A DNA stretch of 64,000 bases from Pseudomonas sp. RIT-PI-AD (GTDB taxonomy: Bacteria > Pseudomonadota > Gammaproteobacteria > Pseudomonadales > Pseudomonadaceae), in assembly GCF_025642785.1 (NCBI RefSeq), contig NZ_JANZKU010000006.1:1-64000 (forward strand), in the 5' to 3' direction. Both the position numbers and the translations under genes were made by a program. The notes under the pieces were generated by a model. It did not search any database. It saw only the letters and a list, made by a program, of their open reading frames with translations, and had not been told where the DNA came from. Each line of letters opens with the position of its first letter. Position 1 is the first letter of the stretch. Shown piece by piece: positions 53,757 through 63,900 of the stretch.

Positions 53757-54668
53757 TTAAACGGCGTTCTTGAGTTTGGGGTCGAGGGCATCGCGCAAGC
53801 CGTCGCCCATCAGGTTGATCGCCACCACGCTGAGCAGGATGGTCAGGCCGGGCAGCGAGACCACCCACCAGGCGCGCTCGATGTAGTCGCGGGCCGACGC
53901 GAGCATGGTGCCCCACTCGGGGGTCGGCGGTTGCACGCCGAGGCCGAGGAAGCCCAGCGCCGCAGCGTCGAGGATCGCCGAGGAGAAGCTCAGGGTGGCC
54001 TGGACGATCAGCGGCGCCATGCAGTTGGGCAGCACGGTGATGAACATCAGCCGCGGCAGGCCGGCGCCGGCCAGGCGCGCGGCGGTGACGTAGTCGCGGT
54101 TCAATTCGCCCATCACCGCGGCGCGGGTCAGCCGCACGTAGGACGGCAGCGAGACGATGGCGATGGCGATCACGGTGTTGATCAGGCCTGGGCCGAGGAT
54201 GGCGACGATGGCCACCGCCAGCAGCAGCGACGGCAGCGCCAGCATGATGTCCATCAGGCGCATGATCGCGGAGCCCACCAGGCGCGGGAAGAACCCGGCG
54301 AGCAGGCCCAGCACGACCCCCGGGATCAACGACATCACCACCGAGGACATGCCGATGATCAGCGACAGGCGCGCGCCATGGATCAGTCGCGAGAGCAGGT
54401 CGCGGCCCAGCTCGTCGGTGCCGAGGAGGAAGCGCGCCTGACCGCCGTCGAGCCAGGAGGGAGGCGTCAGCAGGAACTCGCGGAACTGTTCGCTGGGGTT
54501 GTAGGGCGCCACCCAGGGGGCGAACAGCGCGCAGATCACCACCAGGATCATGAACAGCAGGCCGCAGACGGCACCCTTGTTATGGGCGAAGGCGCGCCAG
54601 AATTCCTTCAGCGGGGACGGGTAGAGCAGGCTCTGGTCGAGGGGTAGGGGTGTGGTCAGGCTGGTCAT
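53757..54668 (-). CDS. dppC: Dipeptide ABC transporter permease DppC
   Basis: Second permease of the importer, 303 residues from the ATG at 54668 (GAGG RBS). N-terminal OppC_N segment with the first helix ([20 protein letters not shown]), then the BPD_transp_1 domain with five helices and the EAA loop [31 protein letters not shown]. Pairs with DppB. Confidence 0.94.
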   Translation of the reverse strand: MTSLTTPLPLDQSLLYPSPLKEFWRAFAHNKGAVCGLLFMILVVICALFAPWVAPYNPSEQFREFLLTPPSWLDGGQARFLLGTDELGRDLLSRLIHGARLSLIIGMSSVVMSLIPGVVLGLLAGFFPRLVGSAIMRLMDIMLALPSLLLAVAIVAILGPGLINTVIAIAIVSLPSYVRLTRAAVMGELNRDYVTAARLAGAGLPRLMFITVLPNCMAPLIVQATLSFSSAILDAAALGFLGLGVQPPTPEWGTMLASARDYIERAWWVVSLPGLTILLSVVAINLMGDGLRDALDPKLKNAV

Positions 54669-54747
54669 GGACGGACCTCGCGGAAAACGCTGATGACGAT
54701 GGCCGGATGCGGCCGGGGCTGAAGAGGCAGGCTCATGGGCGGGGTCC

Positions 54748-55758
54748 TCAGCGCTGGTGGCGGATGCGCGGGTTGGCCAATCCATAGAGGATGTCCACCG
54801 CGAAGTTGACCAGGATCACCAGGCAGGCGATCAGCAGGATGCCGTTCTGCACCACCGGGTAGTCCCGGGCGCCGATCGACTCGATCAGCCATTTGCCCAC
54901 GCCGGGCCAGGAGAAGATCGTCTCGGTGAGCACCGCGCCGGCCAGCAGCGTGCCGACCTGCAGGCCGAACACCGTGAGCACCGGGATCAGCGCATTGCGC
55001 AGGCCGTGGACGAAGACCACCCGCGCCGGCGACAGGCCCTTGGCCCGCGCGGTGCGCACGTAATCCTCGCGCAGCACTTCGAGCATCGCCGAGCGGGTCA
55101 TCCGGGCGATCACCGCCAGTGGAATGGTGCCGAGCACGATAGCCGGCAGGATCAGGTGGCGCAGGGCATCGAGGAAGGCGCCTTCCTCGTCGCCGAGCAG
55201 GGTGTCGACCAGCATGAAGCCGGTCACCGGCTGGATGTCGTAGAGCAGGTCGATGCGGCCCGACACCGGGGTCCAGGCGAGGTTGACCGAGAAGAACATG
55301 ATGAGGATCAGCCCCCACCAGAAGATCGGCATGGAGTAGCCGGCCAGGGACAGGCCCATCACGCCGTGATCGAACAGCGAGCCGCGCTTGAGCGCGGCGA
55401 TCACCCCGGCCAGCAGGCCGAGGGTGCCGGCGAACAGCAGCGCCGCCAGGGACAGTTCGAGGGTGGCCGGGAAGAGGGTGAGGAACTCGTGCCAGACGCT
55501 TTCGCGGGTGCGCAGCGATTCGCCGAGGTCGCCGTGGGCGAGCTTGCCGATGTAGTCCAGGTATTGTTGGGTCAGGGGTTTATCCAGGCCCAGGCGGTGC
55601 ATGGCTTCGGCGTGCATCTGGGGGTCCACGCGGCGTTCGCCCATCATGACTTCCACCGGGTCGCCGGGGATCAGGCGGATCAGCGCGAAGGTCAGCAGGG
55701 TGACGCCGAAGAACGTCGGGATCAGCAATCCGAGGCGTCGAGCGATAAAGGACAACAT
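54748..55758 (-). CDS. dppB: Dipeptide ABC transporter permease DppB
   Basis: First permease, 336 residues: MLSFIARRLGLLIPTFFGVTLLTFALIRLIPGDPVEVMMGER is the classic DppB start. It has six helices and the EAA loop YVRTARAKGLSPARVVFVHGLRNALIPVLTVFG. Dipeptides delivered by DppA pass through the DppB-DppC channel. About 80 bases separate it from dppC. Confidence 0.95.
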   Translation of the reverse strand: MLSFIARRLGLLIPTFFGVTLLTFALIRLIPGDPVEVMMGERRVDPQMHAEAMHRLGLDKPLTQQYLDYIGKLAHGDLGESLRTRESVWHEFLTLFPATLELSLAALLFAGTLGLLAGVIAALKRGSLFDHGVMGLSLAGYSMPIFWWGLILIMFFSVNLAWTPVSGRIDLLYDIQPVTGFMLVDTLLGDEEGAFLDALRHLILPAIVLGTIPLAVIARMTRSAMLEVLREDYVRTARAKGLSPARVVFVHGLRNALIPVLTVFGLQVGTLLAGAVLTETIFSWPGVGKWLIESIGARDYPVVQNGILLIACLVILVNFAVDILYGLANPRIRHQR

Positions 55759-55853
55759 TGCTTAGGGGTACTCCGCATCATCGGTTTCATGGCGTCCCGG
55801 GAAGGGCGCCAGGCGTCGCGGCCTGGCGCCCCCGCCGGGGGGGCGTACTCTTC

Positions 55854-57455
55854 TTATGGTTTGCGCGTCGTCTTGGCGAAGTTGTTCGAACCCAGCGGGC
55901 TCTGCACGAAGCCTTCGACGTCCTTGCTCATGGCGGTGAACTGCTTGGGATGCGCCTGGGGAATCCAGGGCGCCTGCTCGTGGAAGATCGCCAGTGCCTT
56001 GCGATAGAGCGCGGCGCGCTGCTCCGGGTCGTTGTTCTCGCGGGCCTGGATGATCAGTTCATCGAACGCCTTGTCGCACCAGCCGGCCTGGTTCTCGCCG
56101 CTCTTCGCCGCGGCGCAGGTCAGGTTGGGCGAAATGAAGTTGTCCGGGTCGCCGTTGTCGCCGGCCCAGCCCATGAACACCAGGTCGTGCTCGCCGTTCT
56201 TCGCCCGCTTGATCATCTCGCCCCACTCGAACACGCGGATTTCCGACTGGATGCCCACCGCCGCGAGGTCGGCTTGCAGGAGCTGCGCGCCGAGGGCCGG
56301 GTTGGGGTTGGTCGGGCCGCCGCCGGGGCGGGTGAAGATGGTCAATTTGATGTCGTCCTTGTGGCCCGCTTCCTCCAGCAGTTTCCGTGCCCGCGCGGGA
56401 TCGTGGGGCCAGGCGGCGATGCTCTCGTCGTAGCCCAGCAGAGTGGACGGGTAGGGGTTGATCGCCTGGCTCGCCGCGTCGGGGCCGAAGACCGCCTGGA
56501 TGTAGGCGTTGTTGTCCACCGCCAGGTTGATCGCCTGGCGCACCCGCACGTCGTCCAGGGGCGCGTGGCGGGTGTTGAGGGCGACGTAGGAGGTGAGCAG
56601 CGAGTCCATTTCCAGGACCTTCAGCTTGGCGTCGGCCTTCAGCGCCGGCACGTCGAACGGCCGTGGGTAGAGCGCGATCTGGCAGGCGCCGGCGCGCAGC
56701 TGCTGCAGGCGCACGTTGGAGTCCGGGGTGATCGAGAACAGCAACTTCTCGCTCGGCGGCTCGCCGTCCCAGTAGTCCGGGTTGCTCTTGAAGCGGATCT
56801 GCGCGTCCTTGGCATAGCGCTGGAAGACGAACGGACCGGTGCCGATGGGCTGGCTGTTGAGCTTCTCGGTGGTGCCCGCCTTGAGCAGCTGGTCGGCGTA
56901 CTCGGCGGAATAGATCGAGGTGAAGCCCATCGCCAGGTCGGCGAGGAACGGCGCCTGCGGCTTGGTCAGGGTGAAGCGCAGGGTATAGGGGTCGAGCTTC
57001 TCGATGTTGCCGATCAGCGTGCTGAACTCCATGGCCTCGAAGTAGGGGAAGCCCCGGCTGCTCTTGTCGTGCCAGGGGTGCTTGGGATCGCGCTGGCGCT
57101 CGAAGCTCCACAGCACGTCGTCGGCGTTCAACTCGCGGGTCGGCTTGAACCAGTCGGTGCTGTGGAACTTCACGCCCTTGCGCAGGTGAAAGGTATAGGT
57201 CAGCCCGTCCGGGCTGATCTCCCAGCTTTCGGCCAGGGCCGGTTCCACCTGGGTGGTGCCGCGGTTGAAGCGTACCAGGCGGTCGTAGAGGGTTTCCGCC
57301 GAGGCGTCAGCGGTCACCGCGGTGGTGGATTGGACGATGTCGAAGCCGTCAGGCGAGGCTTCGGTGCAGACCACCAGGGGCTTGGCCTGGGCGACGCAGG
57401 CGGTGCCGGCGAGCAGGGCCACGCTCAAGGCGTTGCGCAGAAATCCGGATTGCAT
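55854..57455 (-). CDS. dppA: Dipeptide-binding protein DppA (copy next to dppBCDF)
   Basis: Periplasmic extracytoplasmic solute-binding protein (SBP_bac_5), 533 residues from the ATG at 57455 (AAGGAGG). Signal peptide NALSVALLAGTACVAQA. Motifs: VVCTEASPDGFDIVQSTT, LAESWEISPDGLTYTFHLRKGVKFH, and QPIGTGPFVFQRYAKDAQIRFKSNPDYWDGE. Position corresponds to PA4502 (dppA4). The 59321 paralogue is similar in length and motifs but not identical. Confidence 0.93.
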   Translation of the reverse strand: MQSGFLRNALSVALLAGTACVAQAKPLVVCTEASPDGFDIVQSTTAVTADASAETLYDRLVRFNRGTTQVEPALAESWEISPDGLTYTFHLRKGVKFHSTDWFKPTRELNADDVLWSFERQRDPKHPWHDKSSRGFPYFEAMEFSTLIGNIEKLDPYTLRFTLTKPQAPFLADLAMGFTSIYSAEYADQLLKAGTTEKLNSQPIGTGPFVFQRYAKDAQIRFKSNPDYWDGEPPSEKLLFSITPDSNVRLQQLRAGACQIALYPRPFDVPALKADAKLKVLEMDSLLTSYVALNTRHAPLDDVRVRQAINLAVDNNAYIQAVFGPDAASQAINPYPSTLLGYDESIAAWPHDPARARKLLEEAGHKDDIKLTIFTRPGGGPTNPNPALGAQLLQADLAAVGIQSEIRVFEWGEMIKRAKNGEHDLVFMGWAGDNGDPDNFISPNLTCAAAKSGENQAGWCDKAFDELIIQARENNDPEQRAALYRKALAIFHEQAPWIPQAHPKQFTAMSKDVEGFVQSPLGSNNFAKTTRKP

Positions 57456-57499
57456 GGATGACCTCCTTGGTCGGCCGCGCGGGGCGGCGTGATCGGGCT

Positions 57500-58945
57500 T
57501 CACAGCAGTTCGAAGGGCAGCGTGGTGGTCAGGCGGATCTCGTCGAAGCTGCCGTCGACCTGGTTCTGCGTCGCCCGGTGGGAGAAGTAGCCCACCTTGA
57601 ACTGGCTGTTCTTCAAGGTGCCCTCGGGGACCTTGTAGACCGTCACGAGCGCGTACTCGTGGTGCTTTTCGCCATCCTGTTGCAGCACTTCGGCGTAGTT
57701 CGCGTACTTGCCGTTGCGCCCGCCGTCGTAATGGGTCCCGTCGATGTCCCAGCCGCGCGCGTACCACAGCGACGTGGAAAGGCCCGGCACGCCGAACTGG
57801 CTCCAGTCGGTTTCGTAGCGGATCTGCCAGGACTTCTCGTTGGGACCGTTGTAGTCGGAGAACAACGAGTTGGCCAGGTAGATGGCCGCGGTCTCGTGGA
57901 CGTAGTCGAAGTATTCGTTGCCGTCGATCTGCTGCCAGGCCAGGGTCAGGCTATGGGCGTCGTGGGTGGCGGTGAGCGCCAGGCTCCAGGCATCGTTGTC
58001 GATGTAGCCAGACTTGCGGCTGCCCTCGTCGTCGGTGTGGTAGTAGTTGGCGCTGGTCTTGAACGCCAGGGTCTTGGCGTCGCCGGCCTCGTGGGAGAGG
58101 CTCAGGTAGTACTGGTTCCAGACGTCCTCGAAACGCGAGTAGTAGGCGCTGGCCTGCAGGCTGTCGAGGAAGCGGTAGTTCCCCCCCAGGTAGCTGAGGC
58201 GGTCGGCGTCGACCTCGCGCGTGCCGTACTCGGTGGTGAAGTGTTCGTCGCCGGCGCCGGTCCGCGGGCTGGCCCGGGTGAAGGTCCCGGCCTGCACCTG
58301 CAGGTCCTTGAGTTCCTCGCTGGTCAGGCCGAAACCGGTGAAGCTGGAGGGCATGGCGCGGTTGTCGAAGTAGCTGAACACCGGCGTATCGACCAGGAAG
58401 CGGCCGGCCTTGAGCTCGGTGTTGGAGACGCGCAGACGCACGTCGGCGACGCCCAGCTTGGACCAGGTCGGGATGGCGTCGCCGTCGCTGTCGGCCAGGG
58501 TCCGGTTGCCGCCGCCGGCGATCCGGCCATGGCCGCGCTCCAAGGCGACCTCGGCGAAGCCGGCGATGTCCACGCCGAAGCCGACCGGGCCCTGGGTGTA
58601 GCCCGAGCTGTACTTGAGCACGTTACCCTCGACCCAGGTGTAGCGACGGCGCGTCGGTTCGATGACGCCGCCGTCCTTCCTGATCTTGAAGCCATTGCCC
58701 CGGTAGCCGGTCTCGCGAGCGAAGAAGTTGCGCGTGGTGAAGGTGAGGTGATCGTCCTCGAAGAACCCCTTGGCGCCGTCCTGGCCGGTCACCGGTTTCT
58801 CCACGCTGGGAATGCTCTGCAACTGATTGGTGTAGTTCGGATCATCGGCCTGCGGCGACGGGGTCGGCGCGTCTTCGGCATGGGCGCAGACGCCCAGCGC
58901 GAGGTTGGCGAGCGCAATGGCGAGGGTCAGGCTGGTTTTTCTCAT
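57500..58945 (-). CDS. opdP: OprD-family outer-membrane porin (OpdP-like)
   Basis: 18-strand outer-membrane channel of the OprD family, 481 residues from the ATG at 58945 (AAGGAG). Signal peptide TLAIALANLALGVCAHA. Typical OprD start GFFEDDHLTFTTRNFFARETG, RTGAGDEHFTTEYGTRE, and a C-terminal aromatic-ending strand (LTTTLPFELL). Between two DppA genes, it matches PA4501 (OpdP/OpdD), which takes up Gly-Glu dipeptide and carbapenems in P. aeruginosa. The dipeptide role is supported by context. Confidence 0.92.
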   Translation of the reverse strand: MRKTSLTLAIALANLALGVCAHAEDAPTPSPQADDPNYTNQLQSIPSVEKPVTGQDGAKGFFEDDHLTFTTRNFFARETGYRGNGFKIRKDGGVIEPTRRRYTWVEGNVLKYSSGYTQGPVGFGVDIAGFAEVALERGHGRIAGGGNRTLADSDGDAIPTWSKLGVADVRLRVSNTELKAGRFLVDTPVFSYFDNRAMPSSFTGFGLTSEELKDLQVQAGTFTRASPRTGAGDEHFTTEYGTREVDADRLSYLGGNYRFLDSLQASAYYSRFEDVWNQYYLSLSHEAGDAKTLAFKTSANYYHTDDEGSRKSGYIDNDAWSLALTATHDAHSLTLAWQQIDGNEYFDYVHETAAIYLANSLFSDYNGPNEKSWQIRYETDWSQFGVPGLSTSLWYARGWDIDGTHYDGGRNGKYANYAEVLQQDGEKHHEYALVTVYKVPEGTLKNSQFKVGYFSHRATQNQVDGSFDEIRLTTTLPFELL

Positions 58946-59320
58946 TGTTGCTCCTTCCTTGGTTATGTCCGGCTGCGATCCAGGCCCAAGGCCGCACATG
59001 GAGGCGCGACTGCTCATCGGACGGGTTGTTAGGGATTGTGTGTGTCGGGAGAGGCCGCTACGCCGGGTGGCTCGGGCGGTCGTCAGGCATGCCGGCGCAT
59101 TCGCTGGCTCCGGCTGGAGCCTGCGGGGAATACGGGAGGTAGGGTGGTGTATGTGCTCGCACGATTGCATCCCTTCATGCCGTGGAGGCGGTGGGTGTCA
59201 CCGCATCCGGTTTCGCGCGCTCGCCGGGTTCGTGGCCCGGCGGCACGCGGATACAGGTAGCCGCAGACCGAGCCGGACGGGTCACGTCCGGCGCTCTGTG
59301 GCTTCAAGCGGTAAAAGCGG
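58946..59320. other. Intergenic region opdP / second dppA
   Basis: 375 bases without a credible gene. A perfect hairpin GCCGGACG-GGTCA-CGTCCGGC (59272-59292), 29 bases after the stop of the second dppA on the minus strand, is a possible terminator without a T-run. The rest should carry the opdP promoter; none is obvious. Confidence 0.45.
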
Positions 59321-60922
59321 TTACTGGCCGATGCCCACGCCGTAGAACGAGTTGAGCGCGAAGGGACTGATCTTGAAGTCCTGCACGTTCTTGCGCATCG
59401 GTTGGTAGACGGTGGAGTGGGCGATCGGGGTGATCGGCACTTCACGCTTGATGATCTGCTGCGCCTGCTTGTACAGCTCGGTGCGTTGCGCCTGATCGGT
59501 GGTGCGCTTGGCGGCCTTGATCAGCTTGTCGTAGGGCTTGTCGCACCACTTGGAGAAGTTGTTGCCGTTGACCGCGTCGCAGCCGTACAGGGTGCCCAGC
59601 CAGTTGTCCGGGTCGCCGTTGTCGCCGCTCCAGCCGATCAGCATGGCGTCGTGTTCGCCGGCCTTGGAGCGCTTCATGTACTCGCCCCATTCGTAGCTGA
59701 CGATCTTCGCCTTGATGCCGATCTTCGCCCAGTCGCTCTGCAGCATCTCGGCCATCAGCTTGGCGTTGGGGTTGTACGGGCGTTGCACCGGCATGGCCCA
59801 CAGGGTGATCTCGGTGCCTTCGGCGATGCCGGCGGCCTTGAGCAGGGCCTTGGCTTTCTCCGGGTCGTACTCGGTGCCTTTGATGGTGTCGTCGTAGGAC
59901 CACTCGGTCGGCGGCATGGCGTTCACCGCCAGCTGGCCGGCGCCTTGGTAGACGGCGTCGATGATCGCCTGCTTGTTCACCGCCATGTCCAGCGCCTGGC
60001 GCACTTCCAGCTTGTCGAACGGCTTGTGGGTGACGTTGTAGGCGATGTAGCCGAGGTTGAAGCCGGCCTGGGACGGCATGTTCAGGTTGGCGTCCTTCTT
60101 CAGCGACTCCAGGTCGGCCGGGCGCGGGAAGAGGGTGACCTGGCACTCGCCGGCCTTGAGCTTCTGCATGCGCACCGAGGCGTCGGCGTTGATCGAGAAG
60201 ATCAGGTTGTCGATCTTCACGTCCTCGGGCTTCCAGTAGTCCTTGTTGCCCTTGAAGCGGATCTGCGAGTCCTTCTGGTAGCGGCTGAAGACGAAGGGGC
60301 CGGTGCCGATCGGCTTCTGGTTGATTTCCTGCGGCTTGCCTTTCTTCAGCAGCTCGTCGGCGTACTCGGCCGACTGGATCGAGGCGAAGCTCATGGCCAG
60401 GTTCTGGATGAACGCGGCGTCCACTTCATTGAGCACGAAGCGCACGGTCTTCGCGTCGATCTTCTCCACCTTGGCGATGTTGCTGTCCATGCTCATGTCG
60501 GTGAAGTAGGGGAATTCGGTGGGGTAGGCTTTGCGGAACGGGTGCTGCTTATCCAGCATGCGCTGGAAGGTGAACAGCACGTCGTCGGCATTGAAGTCGC
60601 GGGTGGGCTTGAAGTATTCGGTGGTGTGGAACTTGACGCCGTCGCGCAGGTGGAAGGTGTAGGTGAGGCCGTCTTCCGAAACGTCCCAGCGCTCCGCCAG
60701 GCCCGGAATCACTGCGGTGCCGCCGCGTTCGAACTGAGTCAGGCGATTGAACAGGGTCTCCGCCGAGGCATCGAAGTCGGTGCCGGTGGTGTATTGGCCC
60801 GGATCGAAGCCCGCAGGGCTGCCTTCTGAACAGTAAACGAGGTTGGTAGCGGCGTGGGCGAGCGGGGTGCTGGCGATCAGCCCCGCAGCCAGCAGGATCT
60901 GGATGACGGCGTTCTTTCGCAT
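59321..60922 (-). CDS. Second dipeptide-binding protein DppA
   Basis: SBP_bac_5 periplasmic binding protein, 533 residues, corresponding by position to PA4500 (dppA3). Signal peptide IQILLAAGLIASTPLAHA, then LVYCSEGSPAGFDPGQYTTGTDFDASAETLFNRL and NQKPIGTGPFVFSRYQKDSQIRFKGNKDYW. In P. aeruginosa several DppA paralogues share one DppBCDF channel and differ in peptide preference. Here two remain. No psdR or mdpA neighbour is seen in this window. Confidence 0.92.
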   Translation of the reverse strand: MRKNAVIQILLAAGLIASTPLAHAATNLVYCSEGSPAGFDPGQYTTGTDFDASAETLFNRLTQFERGGTAVIPGLAERWDVSEDGLTYTFHLRDGVKFHTTEYFKPTRDFNADDVLFTFQRMLDKQHPFRKAYPTEFPYFTDMSMDSNIAKVEKIDAKTVRFVLNEVDAAFIQNLAMSFASIQSAEYADELLKKGKPQEINQKPIGTGPFVFSRYQKDSQIRFKGNKDYWKPEDVKIDNLIFSINADASVRMQKLKAGECQVTLFPRPADLESLKKDANLNMPSQAGFNLGYIAYNVTHKPFDKLEVRQALDMAVNKQAIIDAVYQGAGQLAVNAMPPTEWSYDDTIKGTEYDPEKAKALLKAAGIAEGTEITLWAMPVQRPYNPNAKLMAEMLQSDWAKIGIKAKIVSYEWGEYMKRSKAGEHDAMLIGWSGDNGDPDNWLGTLYGCDAVNGNNFSKWCDKPYDKLIKAAKRTTDQAQRTELYKQAQQIIKREVPITPIAHSTVYQPMRKNVQDFKISPFALNSFYGVGIGQ

Positions 60923-61136
60923 GTGGACCTCAGTTTTGTTGTGGTTGTCATCTTGAGGGGCCCCCTCGTGGGGGTGCCTTGCGAGAAACTATGCAGGCCA
61001 TATGCCGCGCGCAAGCGATATGCGATGCCGGGCCGGGCGACTGTGGGGATGTTGTACGAGCGTGTCGCATTTATGAAAAAATGTTTCTAAAAGCTGGCAA
61101 AGCGCCGCCACAGGAGCATGACGGCGCTGCCCTGTG

Positions 61137-61850
61137 TCAGGGCATCTGCACCTCGATGATGCCGTCGGCGTTCACCGAAACCTGGCTGGTACCGGCCTCG
61201 ATTTCCGGCGAAGGCGCGGCATCGGCGCCCCCCATGGCCTTCATCGCCATCATCCGCATGCGAATCGGCGGTTCGAACCCGCTGCTGTTGAGGTTCAGGC
61301 TAACCAGGCGGTAGCCGCTGCCGCCCAGGGCTTCCGTGGTCAGTTGCGCGCGGGCCTTGAAGGCGGCCACGGCGTCCTTGATCAGCGCGTCCTCGGTTTG
61401 CTTGCGCGCGGGGTCGGATACCTCGAAGTTCATCCCGCCCATCTTCATCTGCTGAAGAAGCTCCGCCGTGAGCTGCGAGAGGCTGGCGAAGTCGGCGCTT
61501 TCCAGGCGCAATTCCGCACGCTCGCGCCAGCCGGAGATGCGCTGGCCCTTGTCGTCGTAGATCGGATAGCTGTTGCGGCTGCCCTGGCTGACCTTGACGC
61601 CTTCGGCCTTGCGCGCGCGCTCGATGGCGGCGTTCAGGGTGGTGGTGATGCGGGCGGCCAGCTTGGCCGGATCGCTGTCCTGGTCCTCGCTGTAGAGGGT
61701 GACGTTCATCAGGTCGTGGGCGACGTCCTGGCTGACCTTGGCGTTCAGCGCGATCTGGTTGTAGCGCTGTTCGTCGGCCATGGCGCGCATGCCGCCGAGG
61801 GCGGTGGCGACGAGGGTGAGGGCGGTGGCGAGACGGAGGGAGGGGCGCAT
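61137..61850 (-). CDS. SIMPL domain-containing protein (DUF541)
   Basis: Periplasmic protein of 237 residues with a signal peptide (LATALTLVATALGGMRAMA) and the SIMPL/DUF541 fold: QIALNAKVSQDVAHDLMNVTLYSEDQDSDPAKLAARITTTLNAAIERAR at the start, and repeated beta-alpha units to IIEVQMP at the C-terminus. Molecular role unknown. It diverges from roxS. Confidence 0.88.
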   Translation of the reverse strand: MRPSLRLATALTLVATALGGMRAMADEQRYNQIALNAKVSQDVAHDLMNVTLYSEDQDSDPAKLAARITTTLNAAIERARKAEGVKVSQGSRNSYPIYDDKGQRISGWRERAELRLESADFASLSQLTAELLQQMKMGGMNFEVSDPARKQTEDALIKDAVAAFKARAQLTTEALGGSGYRLVSLNLNSSGFEPPIRMRMMAMKAMGGADAAPSPEIEAGTSQVSVNADGIIEVQMP

Positions 61851-62057
61851 GGGAACTCCTGTGGGTGACGGAGGGGCGGTTCGGGCCGGCCCGGAGGCGG
61901 CGGATTACCTGCGTATCTGACCCTCGGGGCGGGCCGCCTGTTCAGCCCGGCGCGCAATCGCGGCCCGCGCACCGTGCGGCGAGTTGCCGCAGCGGCACTG
62001 GCACCGGCGGCCTCTGGTTATACTCGCCGGGCGCTGCGGTGGCGTCTTCGGAGTCCT

Positions 62058-63314
62058 ATGCACACACCCGTCCAATTGCTCTCGGCGAGCCGGCAGAACC
62101 TCTGGCGCCTGACCCTGATCCGCGTGCTGGTCCTGGCCGCCCAGGCCGGCTCGGTGGGGATCGCCTACCGCGCCGATCTGCTGCCGCTGCCGTGGCTGCA
62201 ACTAAGCGTCACCCTCGGCATTTCCGCGGTGTTCTGCCTGCTGACGGCCTTGCGCCTGCGCGGGCCCTGGCCGGTCACCGAACTGGAGTACGCGGCGCAA
62301 CTGGGCTGCGACCTGATCATCCACAGCGCCCTGCTGTACTACTCCGGCGGCTCCACCAACCCCTTCGTGTCCTATTACCTGGTGCCGCTGACCATCGCCG
62401 CGGCGACCCTGCCGTGGTTCTACTCGATGATCCTGTCCGGGCTCGCCCTGGCCAGCTACACCTTGCTGCTGGTGTGGTTCCATCCCCTGGAAATGCATAC
62501 CCGGCCGCGCGAGACCCTGCTGATCTACGGCATGTGGCTGAGCTTCGCCATGGCCGCCGCGCTGATCACCTTCTTCGCCGCGAAAATGGCCGAGGAACTG
62601 CGGCGCCAGGAACAGTTGCGGGCCCAGCGCCGCGAGGAAGACATGCGCGACCAGCAACTGCTGGCCGTGGCCACCCAGGCCGCCGGCGCCGCCCACGAAC
62701 TGGGGACGCCGCTGGCGACCATGAGCGTGCTGCTCAAGGAACTGCGCCAGGAATACCGGGAAACACCCGCGCTGCAGGACGACCTGGCGCTGCTCCAGGA
62801 ACAGGTCAAGTTGTGCAAGGACACCTTGCAGCAACTGGTGCGCGCCGCCGAGGCCGACCGGCGCCAGGCGGTGGAGGAGCAGACCTCGGTGGAGTGGCTG
62901 GAGATCACCCTCAACCGCTGGCACCTGATGCGCCCCGAGGCCACCTATCGCTACCAGTGCCTGGGCCGTGGCGCGCCGCCGCGGCTGATGCCGCCGGCGG
63001 ACCTGACCCAGGCGCTGCTCAACCTGTTGAACAACGCCGCCGATGCCTGCCCGGACGAACTGGACATCCGCCTCGACTGGGATCATCAGTGGCTGATCCT
63101 GAGCATCCGCGACCATGGCGCCGGGGTGCCGCTGGCTATCGCCGAGCAGCTCGGCCGGCCGTTCTTCACCACCAAGGGCAAGGGCTTCGGCCTCGGCCTG
63201 TTCCTCAGCCAGGCCAGCGTCACCCGTGCCGGCGGTACGGTTAAGCTGTATAACCACGAAGACGGCGGCACGCTCACCGAGCTGCGCCTGCCGCGAGCCT
63301 ACGGCGTGCGTTGA
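62058..63314 (+). CDS. roxS: Redox sensor histidine kinase RoxS (RegB/PrrB type)
   Basis: Membrane histidine kinase of 418 residues from the ATG at 62058 (GGAG). Five to six N-terminal helices contain GGSTNPF (residues 97-103), the RegB GGxxNPF quinone-binding motif. The H-box is AAGAAHELGTPLATM (His about residue 213). The ATP domain has N-box LLNLLNNAADACP, G1 IRDHGAGVP and G2 KGKGFGLGLFLSQ. In P. aeruginosa RoxSR activates the cyanide-insensitive oxidase CIO and other respiratory genes. It is followed by roxR 25 bases later. Confidence 0.94.
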   Translation: MHTPVQLLSASRQNLWRLTLIRVLVLAAQAGSVGIAYRADLLPLPWLQLSVTLGISAVFCLLTALRLRGPWPVTELEYAAQLGCDLIIHSALLYYSGGSTNPFVSYYLVPLTIAAATLPWFYSMILSGLALASYTLLLVWFHPLEMHTRPRETLLIYGMWLSFAMAAALITFFAAKMAEELRRQEQLRAQRREEDMRDQQLLAVATQAAGAAHELGTPLATMSVLLKELRQEYRETPALQDDLALLQEQVKLCKDTLQQLVRAAEADRRQAVEEQTSVEWLEITLNRWHLMRPEATYRYQCLGRGAPPRLMPPADLTQALLNLLNNAADACPDELDIRLDWDHQWLILSIRDHGAGVPLAIAEQLGRPFFTTKGKGFGLGLFLSQASVTRAGGTVKLYNHEDGGTLTELRLPRAYGVR

Positions 63315-63339
63315 TGCGTTCGCCCCGCAAGGAGTCCCT

Positions 63340-63900
63340 ATGAGCGAAGAGCCGCTGTTCGAAGGCGAAGAGCATCCCCACCTGTTGCTGGTGGACGACG
63401 ACGCCACCTTCACCCGTGTCATGGCGCGCGCCATGAGCCGCCGCGGCCTGCGCGTGTCGGTCGCCGGCTCGGCGGACGAAGGCCTGCGCCTGGCCAAGGA
63501 AGACCTGCCGGACTATGCGGTGGTCGACCTGAAGATGGACGGCGATTCCGGCTTGGTGCTGCTGCCCAAGCTGCTGGAGCTGGATGCGGAAATGCGCGTG
63601 GTGATCCTCACCGGCTACTCGAGCATCGCCACCGCGGTGGAGGCGATCAAGCGCGGCGCCTGCAACTACCTGTGCAAGCCGGCGGACGCCGATGACGTTC
63701 TCACCGCATTGCTCTCCGAGCATGCCGACCTGGACAGCCTGGTCCCGGAAAACCCCATGTCGGTGGATCGCCTGCAATGGGAGCACATCCAGCGCGTGCT
63801 GGCTGAGCACGACGGCAACATCTCCGCCACCGCGCGGGCGCTGGGCATGCACCGGCGCACCTTGCAGCGCAAGCTGCAGAAGCGCCCGGTACGCCGCTGA
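63340..63900 (+). CDS. roxR: Response regulator RoxR (RegA/PrrA type)
   Basis: 186-residue response regulator from the ATG at 63340 (AAGGAG). Receiver domain with acidic pair LLLVDDDATF, phospho-Asp in AVVDLKMDGDSG and Lys in YLCKPADADD; a Fis-type helix-turn-helix at the C-terminus (GNISATARALGMHRRTLQRKLQKR). This compact RegA architecture and the adjacent RegB-type kinase make the pair clear. It should receive phosphate from RoxS under changed quinone/redox state. Confidence 0.95.
   Translation: MSEEPLFEGEEHPHLLLVDDDATFTRVMARAMSRRGLRVSVAGSADEGLRLAKEDLPDYAVVDLKMDGDSGLVLLPKLLELDAEMRVVILTGYSSIATAVEAIKRGACNYLCKPADADDVLTALLSEHADLDSLVPENPMSVDRLQWEHIQRVLAEHDGNISATARALGMHRRTLQRKLQKRPVRR

Noticed and set aside
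60950-60985. GC-rich hairpin (GGGGCCCCCTCG...GGGGGTGCC) before the second dppA
   Set aside because: Imperfect, no T-run, and it lies upstream of the gene, so neither a terminator nor a defined operator can be claimed.
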